Assembly: GCA_003543035.1 (NCBI GenBank)
Contig: DPJL01000007.1
Location: forward strand, 18,765-49,701
Direction: 5' to 3'
Length of the DNA: 30,937 nucleotides
From: Micromonosporaceae bacterium
Lineage (GTDB): Bacteria; Actinomycetota; Actinomycetes; Mycobacteriales; Micromonosporaceae
Shown here: positions 23,529-30,937 of the stretch, piece by piece
Position numbering within the stretch: position 1 is the first letter of the stretch
How the letters are laid out: each line of letters opens with the position of its first letter
Notes under the pieces: generated by a model
Told to the model about the DNA's origin: nothing
The model's database searches: none
What the model saw: only the letters and a program-made list of their open reading frames with translations
Made by a program: the position numbers and the translations under genes

Positions 23529-24751
23529 AGACCGTTTCGCTCGCTCCACTGCACACCGACGAGGGCCGGCGCGACCCTTACCGAATCTACGCTGAGCTGC
23601 ACGAATTCGGGCCGATCTGCCGGGTCGAGCCGGGACAGCACTATTCCTTTGTGGTGCACGGATATGAGGCCTCATCGCGGGTGCTCAAAGACTCGGGCTC
23701 CTTCAAGGTGGTGGACGAGTCGTTGACCGCCGCGCCGGTGAGCTGGGAGCAGAGCCGAGCCCACGCGGTCTTCATGAACTCGGTGTTCTTCACCAATGCG
23801 CCGCGCCATACGCGCATGCGCAAGATGTTCAACCACGCCTTTACCCCGAGGCGCATCAACGGGCTGGTGCCAGCGATCGAGCGGATGACCGGCGAGCTGC
23901 TCGACCGCATGGCCGGGCGCGACAAGCTCGACTTCATGAGCGAATTCGCCTTTCCACTGCCGGCCAACGTGCTTGGCGAGCTGCTTGGGGTGCCTGAGCA
24001 GGACCGTTCTTGGTACCGGCCGAGGGCTCTGGCTCTTGGAGCGTTGCTTGAGCTCGGGGCGTCATCGCCGGAGACGATTCGGGCCGCCGACCAGGCGGCA
24101 GTGGAGATCACGGAGTACTTCGGTGAGCTCGCTGCCCAGCGCCGAACGGATCCGAAGGACGACCTGATCACCGCCTTGGTGCAGGCGCTGGAGGTGGACG
24201 GCGAGGCGCTCGACGAACGCGAGCTGTTGGCCAACCTGATCGTGGTGTTCAACGCCGGTTTCGTTACCACGACGCATTTGCTGGGCAACGGCTTGACTCT
24301 GCTGCTCGACCATCCGGCTCATTTCGCCGCTCTACGCGAACGTCCAGAGCTCGCACCGTCCTATGTGGAGGAAATCCTCCGGTGCGAGGTGCCGACCCAC
24401 TTTTCGGTGCGCTGGGCTGCCACGGATGCGACAGTGGCCGGCGTGGAGATTCCCAAGGGCAGCTGGGTTCTCGTGCTATTGGCTGCGGCCAATCGTGACC
24501 CGGCTCGCTTCGCCGATCCAGATTCCTTTGACCCGTCAAGGTTTGACGGCAGCCGAGCGGACCAGACGATGAGTTTTGGAGCGGGAGCCCACTACTGCCT
24601 CGGTGCGGCGTTGGCACGGCTGGAAGGGGTCAGCGGCCTGACCATGCTGCTGGACCGATTCCCGGATATCAGGCTGGCCGAGCCGCCTGGCACACCTCGG
24701 CAGCTGATGTTGCGCGGCCACGAGGAGCTCTGGGTCAAGCCAGCAACGTGA
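23525..24751 (+). CDS. Cytochrome P450
   Basis: Bacterial class I P450 of 408 residues, full length. The heme thiolate is Cys358 in SFGAGAHYCLGAALAR, ExxR is E283-R286 in EEILR, and the I-helix reads NAGFVTTTHLLGNG (243-256). There the acid of the usual AG-x-(D/E)-T is replaced by Val247, while Thr248 remains. It probably oxidises a cluster intermediate by hydroxylation, phenol coupling or similar. No ferredoxin gene lies nearby. The GTG overlaps the hydrolase stop by four bases, and its 3' end overlaps the convergent membrane-protein gene by 17 bases. It is the last clear cluster-type gene on this side. Confidence 0.92.
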   Translation: MKTVSLAPLHTDEGRRDPYRIYAELHEFGPICRVEPGQHYSFVVHGYEASSRVLKDSGSFKVVDESLTAAPVSWEQSRAHAVFMNSVFFTNAPRHTRMRKMFNHAFTPRRINGLVPAIERMTGELLDRMAGRDKLDFMSEFAFPLPANVLGELLGVPEQDRSWYRPRALALGALLELGASSPETIRAADQAAVEITEYFGELAAQRRTDPKDDLITALVQALEVDGEALDERELLANLIVVFNAGFVTTTHLLGNGLTLLLDHPAHFAALRERPELAPSYVEEILRCEVPTHFSVRWAATDATVAGVEIPKGSWVLVLLAAANRDPARFADPDSFDPSRFDGSRADQTMSFGAGAHYCLGAALARLEGVSGLTMLLDRFPDIRLAEPPGTPRQLMLRGHEELWVKPAT

Positions 24752-25385
24752 CCGTGATGGTGAAGGTGTCCGACGCTCCGTCAAGGCTTGCAGTGATCTC
24801 CGAGCTGCCGGCGGAAATCGGGTCGGTGCCGGCGGTAAAGGACTGAGAGGTTCCTCCGGCCGCGATTGAGACCGATCCCGGCACGCTGACGAGACCGGAA
24901 TTGCTTGAACTGAGAGCAATGGTGAGGTTTGCGTGGGCAGGCACGGAGAGGCTGATCGTGCAGGTGGAGTCCTGGCCTCCGGTGACCGTGCTTGGAGTGC
25001 AGCTCAGCGAGGCCAGGGTGGCGATGGTTGGGCCGGCTGTGGTGCGTGGTGGGGTGGTCGGCTTCTTGGTCTGGCTCGGGGTCTGAGTGACGCGGGTCGG
25101 GTCAGGACTCTCGGTGGGCTGCGCTGACGCAACCACAGGAGCCGGAGTCGGCAGGGGCGGCAGCTGTGACGTGATGCCGACAGGACGATTTGGACCGTCC
25201 GCAATGGATTGACCATTGTGTCCCATAAGGACCACCACCAACGTGGTGATGACGATGACCAGGACTCCGGTGCCGACGACGAGGCCTACCTGCATCCGCG
25301 AACTGGCCAGCATCTCCTCGTCGGATTGGCCTGCGCTGTCGGTGAACAGGTCGGGAACATCGTTCTCGTCCGGCGTCGCCGGCAT
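24735..25385 (-). CDS. Membrane-anchored protein with Pro/Thr linker and Ig-like domain
   Basis: 216 residues. An acidic cytoplasmic N-terminus (about 1-30) is followed by one transmembrane helix (about 32-54, VGLVVGTGVLVIVITTLVVV). A Pro/Thr/Ser-rich extracellular linker (about 70-120) leads to a C-terminal beta-rich, Ser/Thr-rich domain with two cysteines (LSCTPSTVTGG and STCTISLSV) that could form a disulfide. I do not recognise a function; the build suits a cell-envelope protein. The start is the ATG at 25383-25385, with GGAGG upstream. It diverges from the Septum_form gene, and the 25386-25514 gap should hold both promoters. Confidence 0.75.
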   Translation of the reverse strand: MPATPDENDVPDLFTDSAGQSDEEMLASSRMQVGLVVGTGVLVIVITTLVVVLMGHNGQSIADGPNRPVGITSQLPPLPTPAPVVASAQPTESPDPTRVTQTPSQTKKPTTPPRTTAGPTIATLASLSCTPSTVTGGQDSTCTISLSVPAHANLTIALSSSNSGLVSVPGSVSIAAGGTSQSFTAGTDPISAGSSEITASLDGASDTFTITVTLLA

Positions 25386-25514
25386 GGTCACATCCTCCAA
25401 GGGATAAGGGATTTGGCCATCCAGATGATTAACTTGATTGGCGCGCCCGGTCAATAGTGTGACTGGACACATCAAAATCGCGGCATTCCGGTTGCTTTGT
25501 TAAGGTTGCCGGTT

Positions 25515-26228
25515 GTGACTCAGACCCCTTACGGCGAGCAGTACCCGCCGCCACCTTACAACCCGGTTCAGGGCCAGTATCCGCCCCCGCCCGCGCCAGC
25601 GGGTCCACCGCCGCCGAGCGGCACCAACGGGTTTGCCATCGCGTCGTTGATCTTCGGCATCATCGGCGGTGTCCTGTTCAGTGTGATCTTCGGCATCATC
25701 GCACTGACCCAGATCAAGAAGCGCAACCAGGGTGGCAAGGGCATGGCCATCACGGGGCTCGCTTTGTCCGGTGTCTGGCTGGCGGTCATTTGTGTGGGCG
25801 TCGTGGTGGCGATCATCGCCAACACCGACGACGTCAAGGCCAACACCGACCCGACCACGAGGCCCTCCAAGGAGGTCTCGGTCCGGGTTGAGACGCTCAA
25901 GACCGGCGACTGCGTGAACGACCTCCAGGAAACCGACAGCCTGCGCAAGCTCCCAGCGATCAACTGCGCTCAGCCGCACCAAGGTGAGGTGGTGGGCGAG
26001 TTCAACGTCACCGGCAGCACCTTCCCCGGTGACACGGCGATCGCCAAGCAGGCGAAGGACAGGTGCTTCGAGATCCTCGACGCCTACTCCCCGTCCACCA
26101 AGGACGACCAGTCGATCGGCCTCTATTACGTGCACCCGACCCAGGCGTCCTGGAACCAGGGCGACCGTCAGGTGCTCTGCATCGCCGAGCACACCGACGG
26201 GCTGAAGACCGGCTCTATCAAGGGTTAG
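25515..26228 (+). CDS. DUF4190 / Septum_form membrane protein
   Basis: About 237 residues. The first 38 are Pro/Tyr/Gln-rich. Two transmembrane helices follow (about 41-65 and 77-103) with the DUF4190 signature: GFAIASLIFGIIGG, then QIKKRNQGGKGMAITGLALS. The extracellular C-terminal part (about 120-237) has the Septum_form pattern: LKTGDCVNDL, INCAQPHQGEVVGEF and VLCIAEH, with four Cys likely forming disulfides. The exact function is unsettled; members are common actinobacterial envelope proteins. The GTG at 25515 is chosen as the start (VTQTPYGEQYP); a TTG at 25497 is less natural. Two terminator hairpins follow the stop. Confidence 0.82.
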   Translation: MTQTPYGEQYPPPPYNPVQGQYPPPPAPAGPPPPSGTNGFAIASLIFGIIGGVLFSVIFGIIALTQIKKRNQGGKGMAITGLALSGVWLAVICVGVVVAIIANTDDVKANTDPTTRPSKEVSVRVETLKTGDCVNDLQETDSLRKLPAINCAQPHQGEVVGEFNVTGSTFPGDTAIAKQAKDRCFEILDAYSPSTKDDQSIGLYYVHPTQASWNQGDRQVLCIAEHTDGLKTGSIKG

Positions 26229-26245
26229 TCGCCGCTTCGATCGCG

Positions 26246-26274
26246 CCCGCCTTGCCCCCACCGGGCGAGGCGGG
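26246..26274. terminator. Strong GC-rich terminator hairpin
   Basis: CCCGCCT (26246-26252) pairs with AGGCGGG (26268-26274). Inside it GCCC (26254-26257) pairs with GGGC (26263-26266), joined by a T-G wobble, giving a 12-bp stem with a 5-base loop. It lies 17 bases after the Septum_form gene stop, between convergent genes. Confidence 0.75.
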
Positions 26275-26298
26275 TCGTGTATGCTTCCTAACGAAGAC

Positions 26299-26340
26299 CC
26301 CCGGATGACCTCTGCCGCAAGGCATGCCACCGGGGTTATT
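26299..26340 (+). terminator. Second hairpin with GNRA-capped inner stem and T-rich tail
   Basis: CCCCGG (26299-26304) pairs with CCGGGG (26330-26335). Between them TGCC-GCAA-GGCA (26313-26324) forms an inner hairpin with a GCAA tetraloop, and TTATTT follows. It probably backs up the first terminator. The elaborate two-stem form could also be a small structured RNA element. Confidence 0.5.
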
Positions 26341-26380
26341 TCCTTTCTACCGCCGGTTTACGACATTCCGATGTGGACGA

Positions 26381-27571
26381 TCACTTCAGCCATTCGCGGG
26401 CGGCGGCGACCATCGCGCGAACGCCGACTGACAGTGTTGGCTCGATGACCGGGGCGAAGAGCGGGGAGTGGTTGGACGGGATGTCCTCGTCGATCCGGCC
26501 CGCGGCCTCGGCTTGAGCGAAGCGCTCCGGGTCTGAGCCGCCGACAAACCAGAAGCAGGAGGGTACCCCGGCCACGGTGCCATAGGTCCCGAAGTCCTCC
26601 GCGCCCATGACGAGCGGCATCTCCACGAACTGATCCGCACCCAGCTCGGCGCCGATGGCGGCGATAGTGCGCTCGGTGGCCGCCGGATCGTTGATGAGCA
26701 CCGGATATGAGCCGGTAATCGTGATCTCCGGCTCGGCCGGGGCGCCTGAAGCCTCGGCCTCCGCCCTGATGATCCTTCGCAGGGCGTCGTGCATTCGATC
26801 CCGTACCCCCGAAGAAAAAGCTCTTGTGGTTAAAAGCAACTCGGCCTCGGGCGCGATGATGTTGGTCGTGGTGCCCGCGTGGATGGCGCCGACGGTGATG
26901 ACGGCCGTATCGATGGGGGAGACCTCGCGGGACACGATTGTCTGCAGGCGCATCACGGTGGCGGCGGCCATCACGACCGGGTCCACTGTGGACTCGGGGC
27001 GGGAGCCGTGCCCGCCGCGACCGAAGAGGCGCACCTTGAAGGCATCCGAGGCGGCCATGGCCGGTCCGGGACGATAGCCGATCATGCCGGCGGCCAGCGG
27101 ACCCGCGACATGCTGGCCCAATGCCACGTCCGGCGTCCCGAAGCGGGCGAACAGCCCGTCTTCCACCATGACCTTGGCACCGCTGCCGCCCTCTTCGGCG
27201 GGCTGGAAGACGGCCATGATGGTGCCGGACCAGTCGGCGCGGTCGCGTTGAAGAATCTCGAGTGCGCCGATCAGCCAGGTGACATGCATGTCGTGACCGC
27301 AAGCGTGCATGACGCCTTCATTGACACTCGCGTAGGGCGCACCTGTGCGCTCCTGCAACGGAAGTGCGTCCATGTCGGCTCGCAACAGGATCGTCGGGCC
27401 GGGACCGTTGCGGAGCATCGCAACCACACCGGTGACCCCCACGCCCTCGGTCACCTCATAGCCCAGATCCTTTACCCGGGAGGCGATCAGGGCAGCCGTC
27501 TCCTTCTCGGCGAAGGCAAGCTCGGGATGCGTGTGCAGATGACGATAGAGATCGGCCAGAGATCCATGCAT
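26381..27571 (-). CDS. M20 family metallopeptidase / amidohydrolase
   Basis: 396-residue zinc enzyme of the M20 aminoacylase or hippurate hydrolase type, which cleaves N-acyl amino acids or similar amides. Metal-site motifs are MHACGHDMH (Cys91, His93, His96), PAEEGGSGAKVM (Glu126, Glu127) and, near the C-terminus, MGAEDFGTY. RADMDALPLQE is also typical. The start is the ATG at 27571 (MHGSLADLYRHLHTHPE); the long upstream extension to 28309 only shadows the regulator. The regulator ends 10 bases upstream, so the two genes form an operon and the regulator may control this enzyme. It looks like a housekeeping neighbour, though deacylation of an acyl-amino acid product is conceivable. Confidence 0.87.
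   Translation of the reverse strand: MHGSLADLYRHLHTHPELAFAEKETAALIASRVKDLGYEVTEGVGVTGVVAMLRNGPGPTILLRADMDALPLQERTGAPYASVNEGVMHACGHDMHVTWLIGALEILQRDRADWSGTIMAVFQPAEEGGSGAKVMVEDGLFARFGTPDVALGQHVAGPLAAGMIGYRPGPAMAASDAFKVRLFGRGGHGSRPESTVDPVVMAAATVMRLQTIVSREVSPIDTAVITVGAIHAGTTTNIIAPEAELLLTTRAFSSGVRDRMHDALRRIIRAEAEASGAPAEPEITITGSYPVLINDPAATERTIAAIGAELGADQFVEMPLVMGAEDFGTYGTVAGVPSCFWFVGGSDPERFAQAEAAGRIDEDIPSNHSPLFAPVIEPTLSVGVRAMVAAAREWLK
26981..26993 (+). repeat. 13-bp element GTCCACTGTGGAC, copy 3
   Basis: Exact copy inside the M20 gene, which runs on the opposite strand, so the element is not simply a codon habit. A near copy, GACCACAGTGGAC, lies in hmaS at 13107-13119. Confidence 0.6.
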
Positions 27572-27581
27572 GGTGACCACT

Positions 27582-28568
27582 CTACGATCCATCGAGCAGA
27601 TTGGCGCCGAGTGAAGTGAGTGCATGCAAGACGGCGCCGCCGGTGCGGATCGTCGTGATGAGCCCGGCTTCGCGCAGGACAGTGGCATGTTGACTGGCCG
27701 CGGCGAGCGAGATCCCGGAACGTTGGGCCAGCTCGCTGGTGGTGCAGCCGTCAGCGATGCGGCGCAGCACAGTCGCCCGGTTCTGACCGAGAAGTGCGGC
27801 CAAAGCGTTGGCATTGGACCGGCTGTTGGACCAGAGCTTGGTGAACGCGGCCGGGTCATGTGCGGCGGGGAAGACAAGCCGTGGCGAGACTTCGGGCCGG
27901 TGCAGGTCGGTGAGCAGCACGAGCCGGTCGCCGACGAAGAGCGAGGGAACCAGGGTGAGGCCACGGCCCATAAGGTGGATGTCGGTGCTGGAGCAATAAC
28001 CGACCTCCAGCACGGGTGGATTCCAGCGGATCTTCGGATGCAGTGTCGTGAGTAGACGCTCGATGCCGCCCTCGACGAGAATTCGCCCGCGAGCTGCCCG
28101 CTCCGCGTGGAGATGGTTCTGGACCTGTGGCCAGTCCTTCTGCAACAGCGATCGGTAGGAGGCCAGCGCCGCATCGGCCAGCTCACGCCGGCCATCGCCG
28201 TTCTTGTCTGCCAACGCCCACACGGAAGAGGGCAGGCTGCGCCGGTCCGTGAAGAACTCGATCTCGGAGCGCACCTGCTCAGGTCGCATCGCCAAGAGCG
28301 CCTCGACACCAGCCTCGATCGTGGGCGCCTCGCCGGTGAGGGTCCACAGATCGACGCCCATCGTGCCGATCGGTGCCAATGCCGCCAATGGCCGCATCTC
28401 GGTGGTAAGACGGCCGCGCACCCTTTCGCGCCAGGGCCCGAAGGCGACTGCTCGCTCGGTCCGGCTGCGGATCAGATGCAGGCCGAACATGGTTTCGGCC
28501 AATGGGCCGAGAGTGCGCGCGATCCTGGTCCGGATCAGATCCTCCGCCGTGAAATGAATCCGCCACAC
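27582..28568 (-). CDS. ArsR-type winged-helix transcriptional regulator
   Basis: 328 residues. The C-terminal part (about 255-328) holds the winged helix: TTSELAQRSGISLAAASQHATVLREAG in two pieces (SELAQRSGIS and AASQHATVLREAGLI), as in ArsR regulators. The N-terminal 230 residues form a domain common in actinobacterial regulators of this kind, starting VWRIHFTAEDLIRTRIA. No metal-binding ELCVCDL-like motif is seen, so it is unlikely to sense metal. The GTG at 28568 is preceded by AGGA at seven bases. It is divergent from the small Cys-rich peptide gene across 114 bases, so it might control that unit as well as the M20 gene downstream of it. Confidence 0.8.
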   Translation of the reverse strand: MWRIHFTAEDLIRTRIARTLGPLAETMFGLHLIRSRTERAVAFGPWRERVRGRLTTEMRPLAALAPIGTMGVDLWTLTGEAPTIEAGVEALLAMRPEQVRSEIEFFTDRRSLPSSVWALADKNGDGRRELADAALASYRSLLQKDWPQVQNHLHAERAARGRILVEGGIERLLTTLHPKIRWNPPVLEVGYCSSTDIHLMGRGLTLVPSLFVGDRLVLLTDLHRPEVSPRLVFPAAHDPAAFTKLWSNSRSNANALAALLGQNRATVLRRIADGCTTSELAQRSGISLAAASQHATVLREAGLITTIRTGGAVLHALTSLGANLLDGS

Positions 28569-28670
28569 AGTGCGATCCTGCCTCCCGACCTTGAGGTTTT
28601 GGCCTGAGCTGAAAGGGCTGGCGAGCCGCCCCGGAGCGCCTTCACCATTTATCAAACGTCTCCAGCCCAG

Positions 28671-28676
28671 AGGAGG
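28671..28676 (+). promoter_or_regulatory. Ribosome binding site of the Cys-rich peptide gene
   Basis: AGGAGG stands six bases before the ATG at 28683. It is the best Shine-Dalgarno in this half of the window and strongly supports translation of the 34-codon frame. Confidence 0.75.
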
Positions 28677-28682
28677 GTTGTC

Positions 28683-28787
28683 ATGAAGAAACTTCAGGTC
28701 CGCAAGTCCGGACCGGTGCGCCTGTCGGGTGCCGCCGTTGGCTGCTACACGCTTCCGTCGTGTAACTGCAACGAGAATGGCTTCTGA
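28683..28787 (+). CDS. 34-residue Cys-rich peptide, candidate RiPP precursor
   Basis: This short gene encodes a basic leader-like half, MKKLQVRKSGPVRLSGAA (1-18), followed by VG and a C-terminal CYTLPSCNCNENGF (21-34) with three Cys, one Thr and one Ser. The split into charged leader and Cys-rich core is typical of ribosomally made, modified peptides. I do not recognise the class with certainty. It has a perfect AGGAGG at six bases. Its last four codons overlap the ATG of the TPR protein gene (28777), so the two are translationally coupled. No LanB, LanC, YcaO or radical SAM enzyme is next to it. A small metal-binding or signalling peptide is the alternative. Confidence 0.72.
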   Translation: MKKLQVRKSGPVRLSGAAVGCYTLPSCNCNENGF

Positions 28788-30594
28788 GAGTCGCGGTGAT
28801 CGTGTGCGGCTCCGCCCCGTGGCCGCACACCCCCTCACCATTGACTGCCATCGCGGCTGGTGTGGTCCCTATACCGGGGTGGGATCGCTGATCCGGGCAC
28901 TGGCGCCCGAGCTCGATCCGGCACTGATGGCCAAGCACGCCATCGAAATCGGCGCAGTCGCGCCTGAGTTTCGATTGTCTTTGGGGGTACCGGAGACGCT
29001 CACCTCGATCGCGCCTGCGCAGGAGCGTACGCGGTGGTATTCACGTTTGCGGACAAGGCGCATAGCGCATGGAATGGTTGACCTGCTGCGTCAAGTTGAC
29101 GCAGAGGTGACCTTCACCGGGGTGGCGCATGCCGATCCCACAGATCTGGAATTCCTTGCTGTGGCAAGGCAACGAGGTCTACCTATCACCGAAGTGCAGC
29201 AGTCTTCGGGTGATCCGTGGGAGGTCGGGGATCCGTCCTATCACGACAGCCGTGCTGACGAGCTTGAGGCGCTGGGCGAGTTTTCGCTATGGCTCGGAGC
29301 CATTCCGTATCACCGGGGTCGTGGGTCCTCACCGTCGGCCGCACGTGACGCCTATCGGGTCGCCCTTGAGCACTGCATGGGGGAAGCCTTCTACGATGCG
29401 GGGCTGTGGCTGGCCGAAACGCTTGCCACCATTGCCGATCCGGCTGACCACTATTGGGTGCAGACTCAGCGCGCCGACTTCCTCTTCCTGTTGGGCCGCC
29501 CGGCCGAGGTTGAACCGATCTACTACGACCTGATGTCGCGATCGACCGCACCGTTTCGGCACATGACCATGTCCTACACACTTGCCATGCTTTACACGCG
29601 CTTGTATCCGGACCGTGATCACCACCGGGCGCGGGCGCACATCAACACGGCGATCGCCATCGCCACCGCGATGGACGATCCCTTCCACCTTGTCTTCATG
29701 CACAACGGCAAAGCGTTGGTGGAGATGCATCTGGGCAACCTGGAAGAGTCGCTGCGACTGGTGACCAACGGAATCGACATGCTCGAAGCATCGCTGCCGG
29801 CCGGGAAACACCAACTCCACCGCTCGGTGCTGCGGCACAACCGTGGCCAGGTGCTGGCGGCCCTCGGCCGCGCGGAAGAGGCGCTGGCCGACTTCGACCA
29901 TGTCGTTGGCATCGACCCAAATTATCCCGAGTACCGGTTCGACCGCGCGAATCTGTTGCAGCGGATGGGAAAGCACGCCCTCGCGCTGGAGGACTACGAG
30001 GTGGCGATGAGCCTCGGCCCGCCCTTCCCGGAGCTCTACTACAACCGGGGCGACCTGAGACTGACCCTGGGCGACGTTGACGGTGCGGTGGCCGACTTCC
30101 GGTACGTGCTGGATTTGGAGCCCGATTACCTCGAGGCCCGGCTGGCGTTGGCCTCATTGCTGCCCGCCGCCGAAGCCGCGCCGTTGATCCAGGCCGGTCT
30201 GGCGATGGCGCCCGACGAGCCACGACTGCATTGCGCACTGGGACTGTCGTTGATGGAGGAACAGCCAGAAGCGGCTCGGGATGCGTTCGATGCGGCGCTC
30301 AAGCTCGATCCGAAAATGCTCGAGGCACTCGTCAATCGGGCGGTGGTCGCCTTCGAGCAGGGCCGCTTCGATGTCGCGGTGGCCGACCTCGATCGCGCGC
30401 TCGACGTGGCGCCGGGCAACCCGGACGTGCTCTACAACCGGGGCTACGCGTATGAGACGGCGGGATTCCTCGCTGAAGCGGCTGCCGACTACCGTTCGGG
30501 GCTCAGCTTTGCCGGTGCGGACCGGGAAGCTCTCTTCGATGGACTCGCCAGGTGTGAGAGCGCGGTGGGCCTCGGCGAAGACCTCGATAAGTGA
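28777..30594 (+). CDS. TPR-repeat protein with conserved N-terminal domain, peptide partner
   Basis: 605 residues. The N-terminal domain (about 20-135) reads LTIDCHRGWCGPYTGVGSLI, then TRWYSRLRTRRIAHG and AHADPTDLEFLA; I know this type from actinobacterial TPR proteins of unclear function. About 150 to 595 is a long run of tetratricopeptide repeats, for example NRGQVLAALGRAEEALADFD, YYNRGDLRLTLGDVDGAVAD and YNRGYAYETAGFLAEAAADY. It is soluble, with no signal peptide. The ATG at 28777 lies inside the upstream peptide gene; the frame open from 28729 gives no better start. It may bind, modify with a partner, or sense the small peptide. A general scaffold role is equally possible. Confidence 0.82.
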   Translation: MASESRGDRVRLRPVAAHPLTIDCHRGWCGPYTGVGSLIRALAPELDPALMAKHAIEIGAVAPEFRLSLGVPETLTSIAPAQERTRWYSRLRTRRIAHGMVDLLRQVDAEVTFTGVAHADPTDLEFLAVARQRGLPITEVQQSSGDPWEVGDPSYHDSRADELEALGEFSLWLGAIPYHRGRGSSPSAARDAYRVALEHCMGEAFYDAGLWLAETLATIADPADHYWVQTQRADFLFLLGRPAEVEPIYYDLMSRSTAPFRHMTMSYTLAMLYTRLYPDRDHHRARAHINTAIAIATAMDDPFHLVFMHNGKALVEMHLGNLEESLRLVTNGIDMLEASLPAGKHQLHRSVLRHNRGQVLAALGRAEEALADFDHVVGIDPNYPEYRFDRANLLQRMGKHALALEDYEVAMSLGPPFPELYYNRGDLRLTLGDVDGAVADFRYVLDLEPDYLEARLALASLLPAAEAAPLIQAGLAMAPDEPRLHCALGLSLMEEQPEAARDAFDAALKLDPKMLEALVNRAVVAFEQGRFDVAVADLDRALDVAPGNPDVLYNRGYAYETAGFLAEAAADYRSGLSFAGADREALFDGLARCESAVGLGEDLDK

Positions 30595-30627
30595 CCTGCG
30601 CGGTCTGGGCTCGAGTGAGAATGAGGT

Positions 30628-30937
30628 GTGACCCGTTGGGTGCTGCACGTGGACCTCGACCAGTTTGTCGCTGCCGTCGAGGTCCTGCGGCGCCCTGAGT
30701 TGCGGGGACTTCCGGTGGTGGTCGGGGGCGACGGTGACCCGACCAAGCGGGGAGTGGTGAGCACAGCGTCTTACGAAGCCCGCGCCTACGGTGTGCAATC
30801 CGGGCTGCCGTTGCGTACGGCGTTCAAGCGATGCCCGGAGGCGGTGTTCCTGCCGGTAGACGCGGCGGCGTATGAGGCCGCTTCGGCTCGGGTGATGGCA
30901 ACCCTTCGGGAATTCGACGCCGTGGTCGAGGTACTCG
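30628..30937 (+). CDS. DNA polymerase IV (Y-family, DinB-like), 5' part
   Basis: The first 103 codons of a translesion DNA polymerase, cut by the window end. The N-terminus shows the Y-family catalytic start HVDLDQFVAAVEVLRRPEL (metal ligand Asp9), then PVVVGG, GVVSTASYEARAYGVQSG and a palm region. GTG at 30628 is the likely start, with GAGG just upstream. It begins 33 bases after the TPR gene on the same strand and may be co-transcribed. It appears to be an ordinary chromosomal gene. Confidence 0.88.
   Translation, partial: MTRWVLHVDLDQFVAAVEVLRRPELRGLPVVVGGDGDPTKRGVVSTASYEARAYGVQSGLPLRTAFKRCPEAVFLPVDAAAYEAASARVMATLREFDAVVEVL

Noticed and set aside
24735..25385. Redox partner for the P450
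   Set aside because: The gene is convergent to the P450 and encodes a membrane-anchored Ser/Thr-rich protein without Fe-S cysteine motifs.
27572..28309. Fusion of an upstream domain to the M20 enzyme
   Set aside because: The extra sequence is an out-of-frame reading of the regulator gene; the M20 fold begins at MHGSLADLYRHLHTHPE.
28622..28682. ECF-sigma-like promoter (GGAGC ... CGTC) before the Cys-rich peptide gene
   Set aside because: Spacing is about 19 bases, longer than usual for such promoters, and the boxes are imperfect. Not supported enough to annotate.

Overview
The window is high-GC actinobacterial DNA. Genes are tightly packed, often overlapping by 4 to 28 bases, and many start at GTG. 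A DinB/mycothiol-type protein, a Septum_form protein and an actinobacterial DinB polymerase fit this. A 13-bp element (GTCCACTGTGGAC) occurs exactly three times, and my impression is that this habit suits Pseudonocardiales (Amycolatopsis-like genera), though the genus cannot be fixed from the sequence alone. No gene-free stretch exceeds about 210 bases. I saw no rRNA, tRNA, CRISPR array or insertion sequence.

Bases 1 to about 24750 look like one biosynthetic gene cluster whose left edge lies outside the window. Its clearest part is a full 4-hydroxyphenylglycine (Hpg) pathway: HmaS (12262-13341), Hmo (1255-2316) and HpgT (8-1267). No NRPS module that would normally use Hpg is present. Instead there are an ATP-grasp ligase with an HSL-type esterase (2657-4878), a PPTase (6716-7234), three separate ANL ligases, and a chain of stop/start-overlapping genes (7273-12138) encoding two carrier proteins, a small ketosynthase, a half-size condensing-enzyme-like protein, a ligase and a full ketosynthase. 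The hmaS operon (12262-17861) adds a PhyH-type Fe(II)/2-oxoglutarate oxygenase, a DUF3050 heme-oxygenase-like diiron-type oxidase, an O-methyltransferase-like protein, and both E1 subunits of a 2-oxoacid dehydrogenase without E2 or E3. Further right are an SGNH hydrolase, a DinB-like protein, a ligase/MFS exporter pair, and a secreted GDSL hydrolase coupled to a P450.

A plausible but unproven scheme is that HmaS and Hmo make 4-hydroxybenzoylformate. HpgT would convert this to Hpg, or the E1 pair would decarboxylate it to an aroyl unit. Ligases, carrier proteins and ketosynthases would then build on that unit, and the oxygenases, methyltransferase and P450 would tailor it. A 28-residue (AVEK)n peptide gene lies between hmo and the ATP-grasp operon. 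It has a near-ideal Shine-Dalgarno and its own terminator. It raises the possibility of a phenylglycine-capped peptide made by the ATP-grasp enzyme, by analogy with pheganomycin.

Bases 24735 to 30937 look like chromosomal flank: a membrane-anchored Ig-like protein, a DUF4190/Septum_form protein, two terminator hairpins, an ArsR-type regulator with an M20 amidohydrolase, and the start of a DinB polymerase. Between the last two lies a second possible system: a 34-residue Cys-rich peptide (28683-28787) with a strong RBS, overlapping the start of a 605-residue TPR protein. This looks like a RiPP-type precursor and partner that is independent of the Hpg cluster.
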